This document shows, one piece after another, positions 53,546-62,089 of a DNA stretch of 64,000 nt. Source of the stretch: Paenibacillus tyrphae (lineage in GTDB: Bacteria; Bacillota; Bacilli; Paenibacillales; NBRC-103111); NCBI RefSeq assembly GCF_027925525.1, contig NZ_BSDJ01000016.1, forward strand, positions 62,001-126,000, in the 5' to 3' direction. The notes beneath the pieces are model-generated. The model saw only the letters and a program-made list of their open reading frames with translations. It was not told the origin of the DNA and ran no database searches. The translations under genes and the position numbers were made by a program. Within the stretch, counting starts at the first letter, position 1; every line of letters starts with the position of its first letter.

Positions 53546-55387
53546 ATGAAATCACTACGTACCTTACAGATCCACCCGTTTTCCCATTGGGGCTTGCGCT
53601 CCAAGACGCTGCTTATTTTTATGCTCCTCATTGCGATCCCGCTCAGCTTGCAGGGAATCATAACGTACTACGACTTTTCCATGTCGGTCGAACGCCGTAC
53701 GGCGGATTACTCCGCGCAATTGGTCGGGCAAATCAACCGCAATCTGGACCGGACGTTTATGGAAATGCAGCGGCTGTCGCTCATGCCCACCTATGACCCC
53801 GGGGTACTTGGCATCCTGCGCAAATACAGCGGTCCGGCGCTTGCCAACCAGCGTCCTGCCGTGGAGGATCTGGAGAAGATGCAGCTATATATCGCAGGAA
53901 TGACGTATAACCGTCCCGAAATTCGGGGGATTCAGCTATTTGCGGGAAGCGGTTACACGTTCTCGAACGTCGATGCCAGTGCGATCCGATCGTTTACCGA
54001 TGTGAAACGGGAAGCTTGGTACGAACGGGTAAAGCAGGCGGACGGGGCATGGGTAGCCATTCCGAAGCACCGGCCCAGCTACTACTTGGATAACGGCGGC
54101 CAGGATTATGTCTCGGTGGCCCGCTTGATCCGGGAGCCGAATACGAACGAAGGGCTTGGCGTGGTCAAAATCGACTTGAAAGAGGACGTCTTCCGGCAAA
54201 TTGTCTCGAATGTCAAATTCGAGGAGAAGGGCGGCCTGCTCGTCGTGAACAGCCGCAGCGAGCTGTTCTTCCAGCAAGGCAGCGGCGGTCTGACTCCTGA
54301 AATGATGGACGAGCTTCGCCTTACGACCGAGCCGCCCCAAGCTTTCAATGTCCGTCATATGAACATCCGGGGCAAAACCTATCTCGCCATCGTCGATTAT
54401 TCCGACTATTCCGATTTGAAGGTCATCAGCTTCATTCCCGTCGAATCGCTGCTGAAAGAGACGAAAGACTTGCGTAATTTTACGTTCGGCATCGGGTTCA
54501 TCTGTTTAATATTTGCCGGGGCGCTGGCCACCTTTTTCTCCTACCGGCTGAGCCGGCCGCTAGCCGCCTTGAAGAACAAAATGCTCCGGGTCGAACAAGG
54601 CAGCTTCAAGCAGAGCGTCAAGGTCGAGTCGCAGGACGAGATCGGGCAGCTCAGCCGCAGCTTCAACCGGATGGTCGAAGAGATCGACCGGCTTGTTCAC
54701 GAAGTATACGTCATCGGACTTCGGGAGAAGGAAGCCGAACTGGCTGCGCTGCAAAGCCAGATCAATCCGCATTTTATCTACAACACGCTGGAATCGATCA
54801 ACATGCTGGCGCTGAAGCGGCAAAATGACGAAGTATCCGATATGGTATCCGCGCTCGGCCGGCTATTGCGGTATACCGTCGGCCGGAACGCCCGGCTGGT
54901 ACGGCTGCGCGAGGAGCTGGAATCGGCGGCTTCGTATGTGAAGATCCAGCAGCTGCGCTACGGAGAACGGCTGAAGGTTATGATCGACGTGGAGGAAAGC
55001 CTGCTTGGCAATGAGGTGCCGAAGCTGCTGTTTCAGCCGCTGGTGGAGAACGCGATTTATCATGGGATCGGCGATTGCGAAGAGGGCGGGACGATCTGGA
55101 TCGAAGCCGTCCGCTTCGAAGACGAGCTGCTGCTGACCGTGCGGGACGACGGCAAAGGGATGTCGGAAGACGAGCTGCAGCAGCTGCGTCAGTCGCTTGC
55201 CGCCGCGCCGCCGTTCTCTGCCGCCGAAACGGCAGGCGAACACGGGCTCGCGCTGAAAAATATCAACCAACGGCTCGTGTTGATGTACGGAGAACGGTAC
55301 GGGCTGCATGTGGACGGAAGTCTGGGGGAAGGAACCGCATTTACAATCACGATTCCGATTAGGGAAGAAGGAGAACGCGATGATTAA
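53546..55387 (+). CDS. YesM-type sensor histidine kinase
   Basis: The 613 residues comprise TM1 (about 20-42), an extracellular sensing domain of about 250 residues, TM2 near residue 310, a HAMP domain, and a histidine-kinase core of the LytS/YesM group (LQSQINPHFIYNTLESINML). The ATPase part has VENAIYHGIG and VRDDGKGMSEDEL. It works with the downstream AraC-type regulator. In Paenibacillus such pairs control neighbouring carbohydrate ABC transporters. The ATG 53546 is preferred over TTG 53540 for spacing from GAGAGG. Confidence 0.93.
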   Translation: MKSLRTLQIHPFSHWGLRSKTLLIFMLLIAIPLSLQGIITYYDFSMSVERRTADYSAQLVGQINRNLDRTFMEMQRLSLMPTYDPGVLGILRKYSGPALANQRPAVEDLEKMQLYIAGMTYNRPEIRGIQLFAGSGYTFSNVDASAIRSFTDVKREAWYERVKQADGAWVAIPKHRPSYYLDNGGQDYVSVARLIREPNTNEGLGVVKIDLKEDVFRQIVSNVKFEEKGGLLVVNSRSELFFQQGSGGLTPEMMDELRLTTEPPQAFNVRHMNIRGKTYLAIVDYSDYSDLKVISFIPVESLLKETKDLRNFTFGIGFICLIFAGALATFFSYRLSRPLAALKNKMLRVEQGSFKQSVKVESQDEIGQLSRSFNRMVEEIDRLVHEVYVIGLREKEAELAALQSQINPHFIYNTLESINMLALKRQNDEVSDMVSALGRLLRYTVGRNARLVRLREELESAASYVKIQQLRYGERLKVMIDVEESLLGNEVPKLLFQPLVENAIYHGIGDCEEGGTIWIEAVRFEDELLLTVRDDGKGMSEDELQQLRQSLAAAPPFSAAETAGEHGLALKNINQRLVLMYGERYGLHVDGSLGEGTAFTITIPIREEGERDD

Positions 55388-56144
55388 AGTGCTTCTGGTC
55401 GAAGATGAAGAAGTGATACGCAGTGGAATCCGAACGTTGATCGGTCAATTGTCCGACGATTTTGTCGTGGTGAAGGAGGCCGCGCACGGCCGGGAGGCGC
55501 TGGACTATTTAAGCCGGAACGTCGCGGATGCGGTCATTACGGACATTCGGATGCGCGAGATGGACGGTCTGCAGCTGATCGGCAAAATTAGGGAACGGTA
55601 CGAGGACATGCCTCTGCTCATTATTAGCGGCTACAGTGATTTCATTTACGCGCAGAAGGCACTGCGACACGGCGTGCTCGACTACCTCCTGAAGCCAATC
55701 GACCGGACGGCGTTCGTCTCCGCGCTGGACAAAATCCGCCAGCTCCTGCTGAAGCGCAGCGGAATCGGCCAAGCGCCGGCGGACGAAGGTCCGCAAGCGG
55801 AGTCGCAGACGGGCGGAGACGGTCGTCGGTTGATCCGCAAGGTAAAAGAGTATATCAACGGCCATCCCGAGGGCGATCTGAGGCTGCAGACGCTGGCCGA
55901 GTACGTGCATCTGAACCCGGCTTATTTGAGCCAACTGTTCAAGCTGGAGACGGGCACGAATTTGTCCGACTACATCACGGAAGCGAGAATCCAGCGGGCG
56001 AAGCATTTGCTGACACATACGGATCTTAAAATTTATGATGTGGCCCGGCTGTCCGGGTATCAAAGCCCCAAGCACTTTATGCTGGTGTTCAAGCAGCAGG
56101 TCGGGCGGACGCCGGGCTCTTTTCGCGACGAATCGGGCATCTGA
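55380..56144 (+). CDS. YesN-type response regulator, AraC-like DNA-binding domain
   Basis: The 254 residues comprise a receiver (VLLVEDEEVIRSG, phospho-Asp in AVITDIRMREMDG, K in LLKPIDR), a short linker, and two AraC-type helix-turn-helix motifs (LQTLAEYVHLNPAYLSQLFK, IYDVARLSGYQSPKHFMLVF). The ATG at 55380 after AGGAGAA overlaps the kinase stop by 8 nt. It likely activates the sugar-transport genes that follow. Confidence 0.94.
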   Translation: MIKVLLVEDEEVIRSGIRTLIGQLSDDFVVVKEAAHGREALDYLSRNVADAVITDIRMREMDGLQLIGKIRERYEDMPLLIISGYSDFIYAQKALRHGVLDYLLKPIDRTAFVSALDKIRQLLLKRSGIGQAPADEGPQAESQTGGDGRRLIRKVKEYINGHPEGDLRLQTLAEYVHLNPAYLSQLFKLETGTNLSDYITEARIQRAKHLLTHTDLKIYDVARLSGYQSPKHFMLVFKQQVGRTPGSFRDESGI

Positions 56145-56225
56145 GACTTTCGTATAGGCCGAACGGCTCCCGGCCGTCAGTTCCAAAAATAACATACTAA
56201 ATCTAAACGATGCGTGATTTTTTTC

Positions 56226-56246
56226 CGATAACGCTTTCAATATAAT
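56226..56246 (+). promoter_or_regulatory. cre-like site overlapping the binding-protein promoter
   Basis: The complement of 56226-56239 reads TGAAAGCGTTATCG, a cre with one terminal mismatch. A TATAAT (56241-56246) follows at once. CcpA bound here would block the promoter of the solute-binding protein gene, as expected for a sugar operon. Confidence 0.65.
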
Positions 56247-56285
56247 GAAGCTAGCAATTGAACCATTACAAAACGGGGGGATACC

Positions 56286-57587
56286 ATGAAGAAGTTGCTG
56301 ACGGGCACGCTTGTTATGGCGCTGGCGGCCGGTTCCGCGGGATGCGGCGGCGGGAAGCCGGAAGAGAAGGCGAACCCGGCCGCCGGAGGGGGCGGCGACA
56401 AGCCGGTTGAGCTGAAATTCGTCACTTGGGGCAACCAGGCCCACCTGGAAGTGTATCAGAAGCTGGTCGACAAGTTCAGAGAAACCCATCCGAACATCAC
56501 GGTCAAAATCGATTCGATCCCGTTCGCGGAATACCAGCAAAAGATGTCCGTGCTCGCGGCCGGCCGGGAGCTGCCGGATCTGGCATGGGTAGCGGAACGC
56601 ATGGTGCCGCAGTTTATGCAGAACGGCATTCTCGAAGACGTCTCGGACATTACGAAGGATGCGGCTTTCAACAGCGGGGATTTCATTCCTTCGACTCTGC
56701 AGCTATTCCAGAAGGACAGCAAGCTGTACGGATTGCCGTTCTCCACGCCCCCCAGCGTCATGTTCTACAACAAGGACATGTTCGATAAGGCCGGACTTCC
56801 GTCGCCGAACGAGCTGGCGAAGCAGGGCAAATGGACGTGGGAGGAGTTCGTCAAATCAGCAAAGACGCTCTCAAGCGGTACCGGCGCGAACAAGACGTAC
56901 GGCGCCAATTTTTTCCGGGATTGGAAAACGTGGATCATGCTTGCCTCGTACTCCTTGTCTTACGGCAGCGGGCCGTTCAGCGACGACATGAGCAAATTCA
57001 CCTGGAGCGACCAGTACGGGGTACAAGCGCTAAAAATGCTGCAAACCATGATGTTTACCGACCAATCGCATCCGAAAGCGGGCGAGCAGGTCAGCTTCGA
57101 ATCCGGCAAGATCGGCATGTTCTTCGATAACTACAGCTATGTCTCGAAAGCGCGTACAATCAAGGACTTCAAATGGAGCATCGCGCCGATGCCGTCGGGC
57201 TCCAAGGGAAGCGTGCCGATGATGGGACAGGCCGGGTACGCGGTGTTCAAGGAAACCAAGCATCCGAAGGAAGCCAAGGAGCTGCTCAAATTTTTCGCAA
57301 GCCAGGAAGGCATACAGGCGACCGCGACCTTCTTCGTGCCGCCGCGCAAATCGGTGCTCGATTCCGATGCGTTCCTGAAGCAGCCGGGCAACCCGGACCC
57401 GGACATCATCAAGCAAGCGGTGATCGACGAGATGCCGAAAGCGAAGGTGCAGCCAGGCCATATCCAATGGCAAAAAATCGACACGGAAATTTTGGCTGGC
57501 TTCGATCAGTTGTTCGGCCAAGTGGCCGAGCCGGAAAAAGTGCTCAAGACGGTTGAAGAGAAAGTCAATCCATTGCTGAAAAAATAA
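56286..57587 (+). CDS. Sugar ABC transporter substrate-binding lipoprotein (family 1)
   Basis: This 433-residue extracellular binding protein has the lipobox GSAGC (C about 20). VELKFVTWGNQAHLEVYQKL and FRETHPNITVKIDSIPFAEY are family 1 hallmarks. It serves the two CUT1 permeases downstream. The ATP-binding subunit is missing from the cluster, as is usual for Paenibacillus transporters that share MsmX-type ATPases. Confidence 0.93.
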   Translation: MKKLLTGTLVMALAAGSAGCGGGKPEEKANPAAGGGGDKPVELKFVTWGNQAHLEVYQKLVDKFRETHPNITVKIDSIPFAEYQQKMSVLAAGRELPDLAWVAERMVPQFMQNGILEDVSDITKDAAFNSGDFIPSTLQLFQKDSKLYGLPFSTPPSVMFYNKDMFDKAGLPSPNELAKQGKWTWEEFVKSAKTLSSGTGANKTYGANFFRDWKTWIMLASYSLSYGSGPFSDDMSKFTWSDQYGVQALKMLQTMMFTDQSHPKAGEQVSFESGKIGMFFDNYSYVSKARTIKDFKWSIAPMPSGSKGSVPMMGQAGYAVFKETKHPKEAKELLKFFASQEGIQATATFFVPPRKSVLDSDAFLKQPGNPDPDIIKQAVIDEMPKAKVQPGHIQWQKIDTEILAGFDQLFGQVAEPEKVLKTVEEKVNPLLKK

Positions 57588-57663
57588 AGGGACAGAGGGG
57601 CAGCGGTTCGGAAACGGACCGTTGCTTCATAAATGCGGCAAACCAAGAAGAGGAGCGACAACG

Positions 57664-58350
57664 ATGAATCGTCTGCAAAATGCATGGAAACGCGACAAGC
57701 TGCAGTTGTTTGTCAGCCTGCCGTCGAACGATGAGGAGCTTGCCAAAGCGGCGATCGAAGAAGGCGCCGACGGCGTCAAGGTGCATATGAATGTCAGCCA
57801 TCGGGCCAGCGGCAACAACTTCGGACCGCTCGCCGCTTACCGGGAGACGTTCGAGCGCATCCGCGGCATGTTCGACGGGCCGCTGGGCATTGTTCCGGGA
57901 GGCTCGCTTCAGGATATTCGCCCGGAAGAAATTGAAGCCTTGCCGGACATCGGGTTCGATTTTTTCTCCATCTACGCTTTTCACATGCCGACCTTCCTGC
58001 TGCGCTTTCCCAAGTTGGCGCGCACGTTCGCCATCAACAGCGAGTTCGATCTGCGGCTGATCGAAGCGGCTGGACCGTTTCGGATCGATGCGCTGGAAGC
58101 ATCGATCATTCCGGGTGAGGAGTACGGGTCTCCGCTCAGCTTCGCCGACCTGTTGAAATACCGCTGGCTCGTGCAGCATTCGGGACTTCCGGTCATTGTG
58201 CCGTCCCAACGAAAAATCGTGCCGGAGGACGTTCCGTCGCTTGTGGATTGCGGCGTGAAGGCACTGCTCATCGGCGCGGTCGTTACCGGCAATCAGGCGG
58301 ATGAGGTTCGCCGGGCCGTCGCGGGCTTCCGCGAGGCGATCGAGCGGTAA
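57664..58350 (+). CDS. TIM-barrel protein of unknown function in a sugar ABC operon
   Basis: This 228-residue protein has alternating strand/helix units and a C-terminal glycine-rich phosphate-binding-like motif (CGVKALLIGAVVTGNQADEV). Other segments are EEGADGVKVHMNVSH and DALEASIIPGEEYGSPLS. The pattern recalls small phosphosugar or indole-glycerol-phosphate-type barrels, but I cannot name the family. It starts at ATG 57664 after GAGGAGCG. It sits between the binding protein and the permeases, so it probably acts on the imported compound. Confidence 0.75.
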   Translation: MNRLQNAWKRDKLQLFVSLPSNDEELAKAAIEEGADGVKVHMNVSHRASGNNFGPLAAYRETFERIRGMFDGPLGIVPGGSLQDIRPEEIEALPDIGFDFFSIYAFHMPTFLLRFPKLARTFAINSEFDLRLIEAAGPFRIDALEASIIPGEEYGSPLSFADLLKYRWLVQHSGLPVIVPSQRKIVPEDVPSLVDCGVKALLIGAVVTGNQADEVRRAVAGFREAIER

Positions 58351-58380
58351 CGAACGTTACATACTTCTAGAAGAGGGGGA

Positions 58381-59304
58381 ATGGATATGGCAGCAATGCC
58401 CAGGCTTCAAGTCGCCCGTTCCGCCAGTCCGCTGGCCCGGGGAGCCAACTTAACCGGGTGGCTGTTCGTGGCGCCGATGGTGCTCGGTTTCGTCACTTTG
58501 CTTCTCATTCCGCTCGTTACTGCATTTTATATGAGCTTGACGGATTGGCCGCTGCTCGGCGAGGCCACCTTTACGGGCTTGGACAATTACCGCACGATTC
58601 TGACGGATAGCGAATTTTGGAAGGTACTCGGCAATACCGTTTATTTTGCGGCCGGTCTGGTTCCGCTTAACATTATATTGGCGCTGCTGCTGGCGGTGCC
58701 GCTGTCCAAGAGCCTGCCGGGAATGGGCATGTACCGGACCGTCATTTTCATTCCGGTCATGACTTCGCTTGTCGTATGGTCCATCGTATGGAAATACATG
58801 TTCGCCACCGATTCGGGCTTTATCAACCAACTGCTGCAGCTGATCGGCATCCAAGGTCCGGCATGGCTCTATAATACGAAACTGGCCATGCCTGCGGTCA
58901 TCGTAACCAGCGTGCTCAAAAATGTGGGGCTCAATATGGTGCTGTTTATCGCTGCCTTGCAGCAGGTGCCCGTCCAGCTCTATGAGGCGGCCAGAATCGA
59001 CGGCGCGAGTAAAACGGCAACGTTCTTCCGGGTCACGGTTCCGATGATTACCCCGACGATTTTTCTTACGGTCATGATGACGATCATCGGGTCGCTTAAA
59101 GTATTCGGCCAAATTTACGTCATGACGCAGGGCGGACCGGCGGGCAGCACCAAGGTGCTCGTCTATTACATTTGGGAAAAAGCGTTCAAGCTGTTTGAGT
59201 TCGGTTACGCGTCCGCCCTGGCTTATGTGCTGTTCGTCATAATTCTGATTCTGACGATGATCCAATGGCAGATGAGAAAAAGGTGGGTTATTCATGAGAG
59301 CTGA
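58381..59304 (+). CDS. Sugar ABC transporter permease (CUT1, MalF-type)
   Basis: This 307-residue inner-membrane subunit has NLTGWLFVAPMVLGFVTLLL, FYMSLTDWPLLGEATFTGLD and an EAA loop VQLYEAARIDGASKTATFFR. About six membrane spans are visible. It overlaps the next permease by 11 nt. Confidence 0.94.
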   Translation: MDMAAMPRLQVARSASPLARGANLTGWLFVAPMVLGFVTLLLIPLVTAFYMSLTDWPLLGEATFTGLDNYRTILTDSEFWKVLGNTVYFAAGLVPLNIILALLLAVPLSKSLPGMGMYRTVIFIPVMTSLVVWSIVWKYMFATDSGFINQLLQLIGIQGPAWLYNTKLAMPAVIVTSVLKNVGLNMVLFIAALQQVPVQLYEAARIDGASKTATFFRVTVPMITPTIFLTVMMTIIGSLKVFGQIYVMTQGGPAGSTKVLVYYIWEKAFKLFEFGYASALAYVLFVIILILTMIQWQMRKRWVIHES

Positions 59305-60151
59305 CTCCTTATCCGCAAAGACCGGCGGCCGTCTTGGCCTGACGCTCCACTACGTCTTGTTGACCGTCATATCGGCCGTCATGATCGTCCCGTTCCTGTG
59401 GATGGTCTCGACTTCGCTGAAGGAACCGGCCAAAGTCTTCGTCTTCCCACCGGAATTTATTCCTTCGCCGGTGCGCTGGGCGAACTATGCGGAAGTGCTG
59501 CGCACGATTCCGTTTCATCTGTTTTATTGGAACAGCGCTTATATTGCCGTCGTCGTGACGGCTGGCACGGCTTTTTTTGCCTCGCTGGCCGGCTATTCCT
59601 TCGCCCGCATTCCGTTCCGGGGACGCAATCTCGTGTTTCTGCTGCTGCTCAGCACGATGATGATTCCGAACGAAGTGACGGCGATTCCGATGTTTTTGTT
59701 CATGCGGGAAATCGGGTTCCTGAACACGCATTTGCCGCTGATCGTGCTGCCGATCTTCGGGGCGGGCGGGGTGTTCGGCGTCTTCATTATGCGGCAATTT
59801 TTCCTCGGCATTCCGAAGGAGCTGGAAGAAGCGGCAATGATCGACGGCTGCTCGCGCCTGCGGATTTATGCCAGCATTATGCTGCCGCTCGCGAGGCCGG
59901 CAATTGCCACTTTGGTCATTTTTACCTTTTTGACATGCTGGAACGATTTTTTCGATCCGCTGATTTTCATCAACGACCGGATGCTGATGACGCTGCCGCT
60001 CGCCTTGTCCTTATTCACCGACGAGGCCGGGACCGCGTGGCATCATCTGATGAGCGCTTCGGTGATGGCGACGCTGCCGCTGCTTGTTGTGTTCTTTTTC
60101 GCGCAGAAGCAGTTCATTGAAGGCGTTGCGATGACGGGACTAAAAGAATAA
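59294..60151 (+). CDS. Sugar ABC transporter permease (CUT1, MalG-type)
   Basis: This 285-residue partner permease has VPFLWMVSTSLKEPAKVFVF, FFASLAGYSFARIPFRG and an EAA loop IPKELEEAAMIDGCSRLRIY. Six spans are visible. It is coupled to the upstream permease by gene overlap. Confidence 0.94.
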   Translation: MRADSLSAKTGGRLGLTLHYVLLTVISAVMIVPFLWMVSTSLKEPAKVFVFPPEFIPSPVRWANYAEVLRTIPFHLFYWNSAYIAVVVTAGTAFFASLAGYSFARIPFRGRNLVFLLLLSTMMIPNEVTAIPMFLFMREIGFLNTHLPLIVLPIFGAGGVFGVFIMRQFFLGIPKELEEAAMIDGCSRLRIYASIMLPLARPAIATLVIFTFLTCWNDFFDPLIFINDRMLMTLPLALSLFTDEAGTAWHHLMSASVMATLPLLVVFFFAQKQFIEGVAMTGLKE

Positions 60152-60193
60152 AGCGGCGTTCGGTACAGAAAAGCTGAAGGAGAGGGACGAAAA

Positions 60194-61534
60194 ATGAAGC
60201 ATACGCTTGAAGCGGATGTCGTTGTCGTTGGCGGAGGCCCGGCCGGGATCGCCGCTGCCATTGCCGCGGGGCGTCAGGGCGCGAGTACCGTGCTGATCGA
60301 ACGGTACGGATTTTTGGGCGGCATGTCTACAGCAGCCTCGGTCTACCCGTGGATGACGTTTCATACAGAGCAGGGCGAGCAAGTGATCAAGGGGCTGGCG
60401 CAGGAAATCGTCGACCGGCTGATGGAGCGGGGCGGATCTCCGGGACATCTGCGCGACACGGTCGGATTCGTCTATTCGGTAACGCCGTATCATCCGGAAA
60501 TTTTCAAAGTGCTCGCGGTGGATATGCTTCAGGAAGCAGGTGTGAAGCTGCTAGCCCACAGCTTTGCGGACGAGGTTCAAGTGGAAGGCGGCAAGATCCG
60601 TTCCGTATCGCTGGCCGGCAAATCGGGCCGGATCGACGTGCGCGGACGCATGTTCGTTGACACGTCGGGCGATGCCGACGTCGCACACTTGGCTGGAGCG
60701 CCGACCCTGAAAGGCAGGGAGGAAGATCAGCGCACACAGCCGATGACGATGAAATTCCGTATGCGTGGCGTCGATCTGGAAGCAGTCCGGCAGGCGATGA
60801 TCGACAATCCGGATAACTTTTACCACAAAACGCCGTTTGCCGAGCTCGACCGCCTTCCGCTTACCGGCGTATCCGGTTTCTACGCCGAATGGAAAGCGGG
60901 CCAAGTCCCGATTAACCGCGACCAGGTGCTGTTCTTCACCGGCCCGGCTGAGGACGAAGTGCTGGTGAATTGCACTCGGGTACAGGGACTGGACGGCACA
61001 AGCGTCGAGGACTTGACGCTGGCGGAAGCGATTGGCCGCAAGCAGGTGCTTATGATGGCCGAATTTTTGCAAAAGAGCATTCCCGGTTTCGCCAAAGCTT
61101 CTATCTCGTCGGTCGGCGCGCAGATCGGCATCCGCGAGACGCGACGTATCGATGGGCTGTACCGCTTGTCGATCGAAGACGTGCTCGAAGGGCGGCGTTT
61201 CGATGACGCGATCGCCCGCAGCGGCTATCCGATCGATCTCCACGATCCGTCGGGGAAGGGCGTAACGTCCGCTTTTATTAAGGGCAGCGGCGCATATGAC
61301 ATCCCGTACCGCAGCTTGATCGCGCAGGGACTGGACAACCTGCTCGCGGCCGGTCGGTGCATCTCGACGACGCATGAAGCGCTGGCGACGACGCGCCTGA
61401 CCCCGAGCTGCATGGCCACCGGGGAGGCGGCCGGTACGGCGGCGGCGCTAGCCTGCGCGATTGGCATGCCTGCCCGCGAGCTGGACGTGAAGCTGCTGCA
61501 GGAGCGGCTGCTTCGGGGAAACGCCGTGCTATAG
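60194..61534 (+). CDS. FAD-dependent oxidoreductase
   Basis: This 446-residue flavoprotein has the N-terminal dinucleotide fold VVVGGGPAGIAAAIAAGRQG, followed by VLIERYGFLGGMSTAASV, and a C-terminal FAD segment DNLLAAGRCISTTHEALATT. It is of the FAD_oxidored type seen next to sugar transport genes in Paenibacillus. ETRRIDGLYRLSIEDVLEGR is a conserved internal motif. It has AAGGAGAGGG before the ATG and lies 42 nt after the permease. It probably oxidises the imported substrate, whose identity is unknown. Confidence 0.88.
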   Translation: MKHTLEADVVVVGGGPAGIAAAIAAGRQGASTVLIERYGFLGGMSTAASVYPWMTFHTEQGEQVIKGLAQEIVDRLMERGGSPGHLRDTVGFVYSVTPYHPEIFKVLAVDMLQEAGVKLLAHSFADEVQVEGGKIRSVSLAGKSGRIDVRGRMFVDTSGDADVAHLAGAPTLKGREEDQRTQPMTMKFRMRGVDLEAVRQAMIDNPDNFYHKTPFAELDRLPLTGVSGFYAEWKAGQVPINRDQVLFFTGPAEDEVLVNCTRVQGLDGTSVEDLTLAEAIGRKQVLMMAEFLQKSIPGFAKASISSVGAQIGIRETRRIDGLYRLSIEDVLEGRRFDDAIARSGYPIDLHDPSGKGVTSAFIKGSGAYDIPYRSLIAQGLDNLLAAGRCISTTHEALATTRLTPSCMATGEAAGTAAALACAIGMPARELDVKLLQERLLRGNAVL

Positions 61535-62089
61535 GAAAGGGTAGGCACCGCAAAATCTGAAATGACATGATTAAACGAGAAGAAATGGGGTACAACCTCT
61601 TCCTCTGAACTGTGACCCGCAAGATGGATACTTTGAAAAAAGTGACCCTCTTGTGGGTCATTTTGTGTTTTAATCAAACTATCGAAGAAGAGCGAGGTAT
61701 GGACATGGGAAGAATGTTTACTGAGCAGGAAATAAAACAAAATTGGAAGCAGCGACCACTGGGCGCGGTAGACCTGCACGTCCACCGTGAACGCGCCCGA
61801 CCACAGCGCGTGTCGTCTCGGCGACGTACCGCAGCGATTAAATCGGCGGAGACGGTGGATCATTGGTTCGGGCTTCTGACGTCTCCCCCAACTGACATGG
61901 CCTGACTACATGAATGTAAATGTCTTGGCCTGTGCATCTACAAGTTCTATAATGGAACTGCAGGTGACGGGCTGATACTTTTTTTTGCAGATATAACTCC
62001 GAGTCCCAAGCCTGCCGATTGCGATATCGGCTTAGTACAGCTCGAATCGGTTCGCTTCCTTTATTTCCCATTGAAAGCAGGTACAGAAC
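61535..62089. other. Intergenic region, no confirmed gene
   Basis: These 555 bases hold a terminator (61640-61672) and then no gene I can support. A 66-codon frame at about 61705-61905 begins with GRMFTEQEIKQNWKQRPLGA, which looks partly protein-like, but the rest is Arg-rich and without family likeness. It may be a remnant. Confidence 0.4.
61640..61672 (+). terminator. Terminator of the sugar operon
   Basis: AGTGACCC and GGGTCATT arms around TCTTGT, followed by TTGTGTTTT. It ends transcription about 100 nt after the oxidoreductase gene. Confidence 0.75.
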
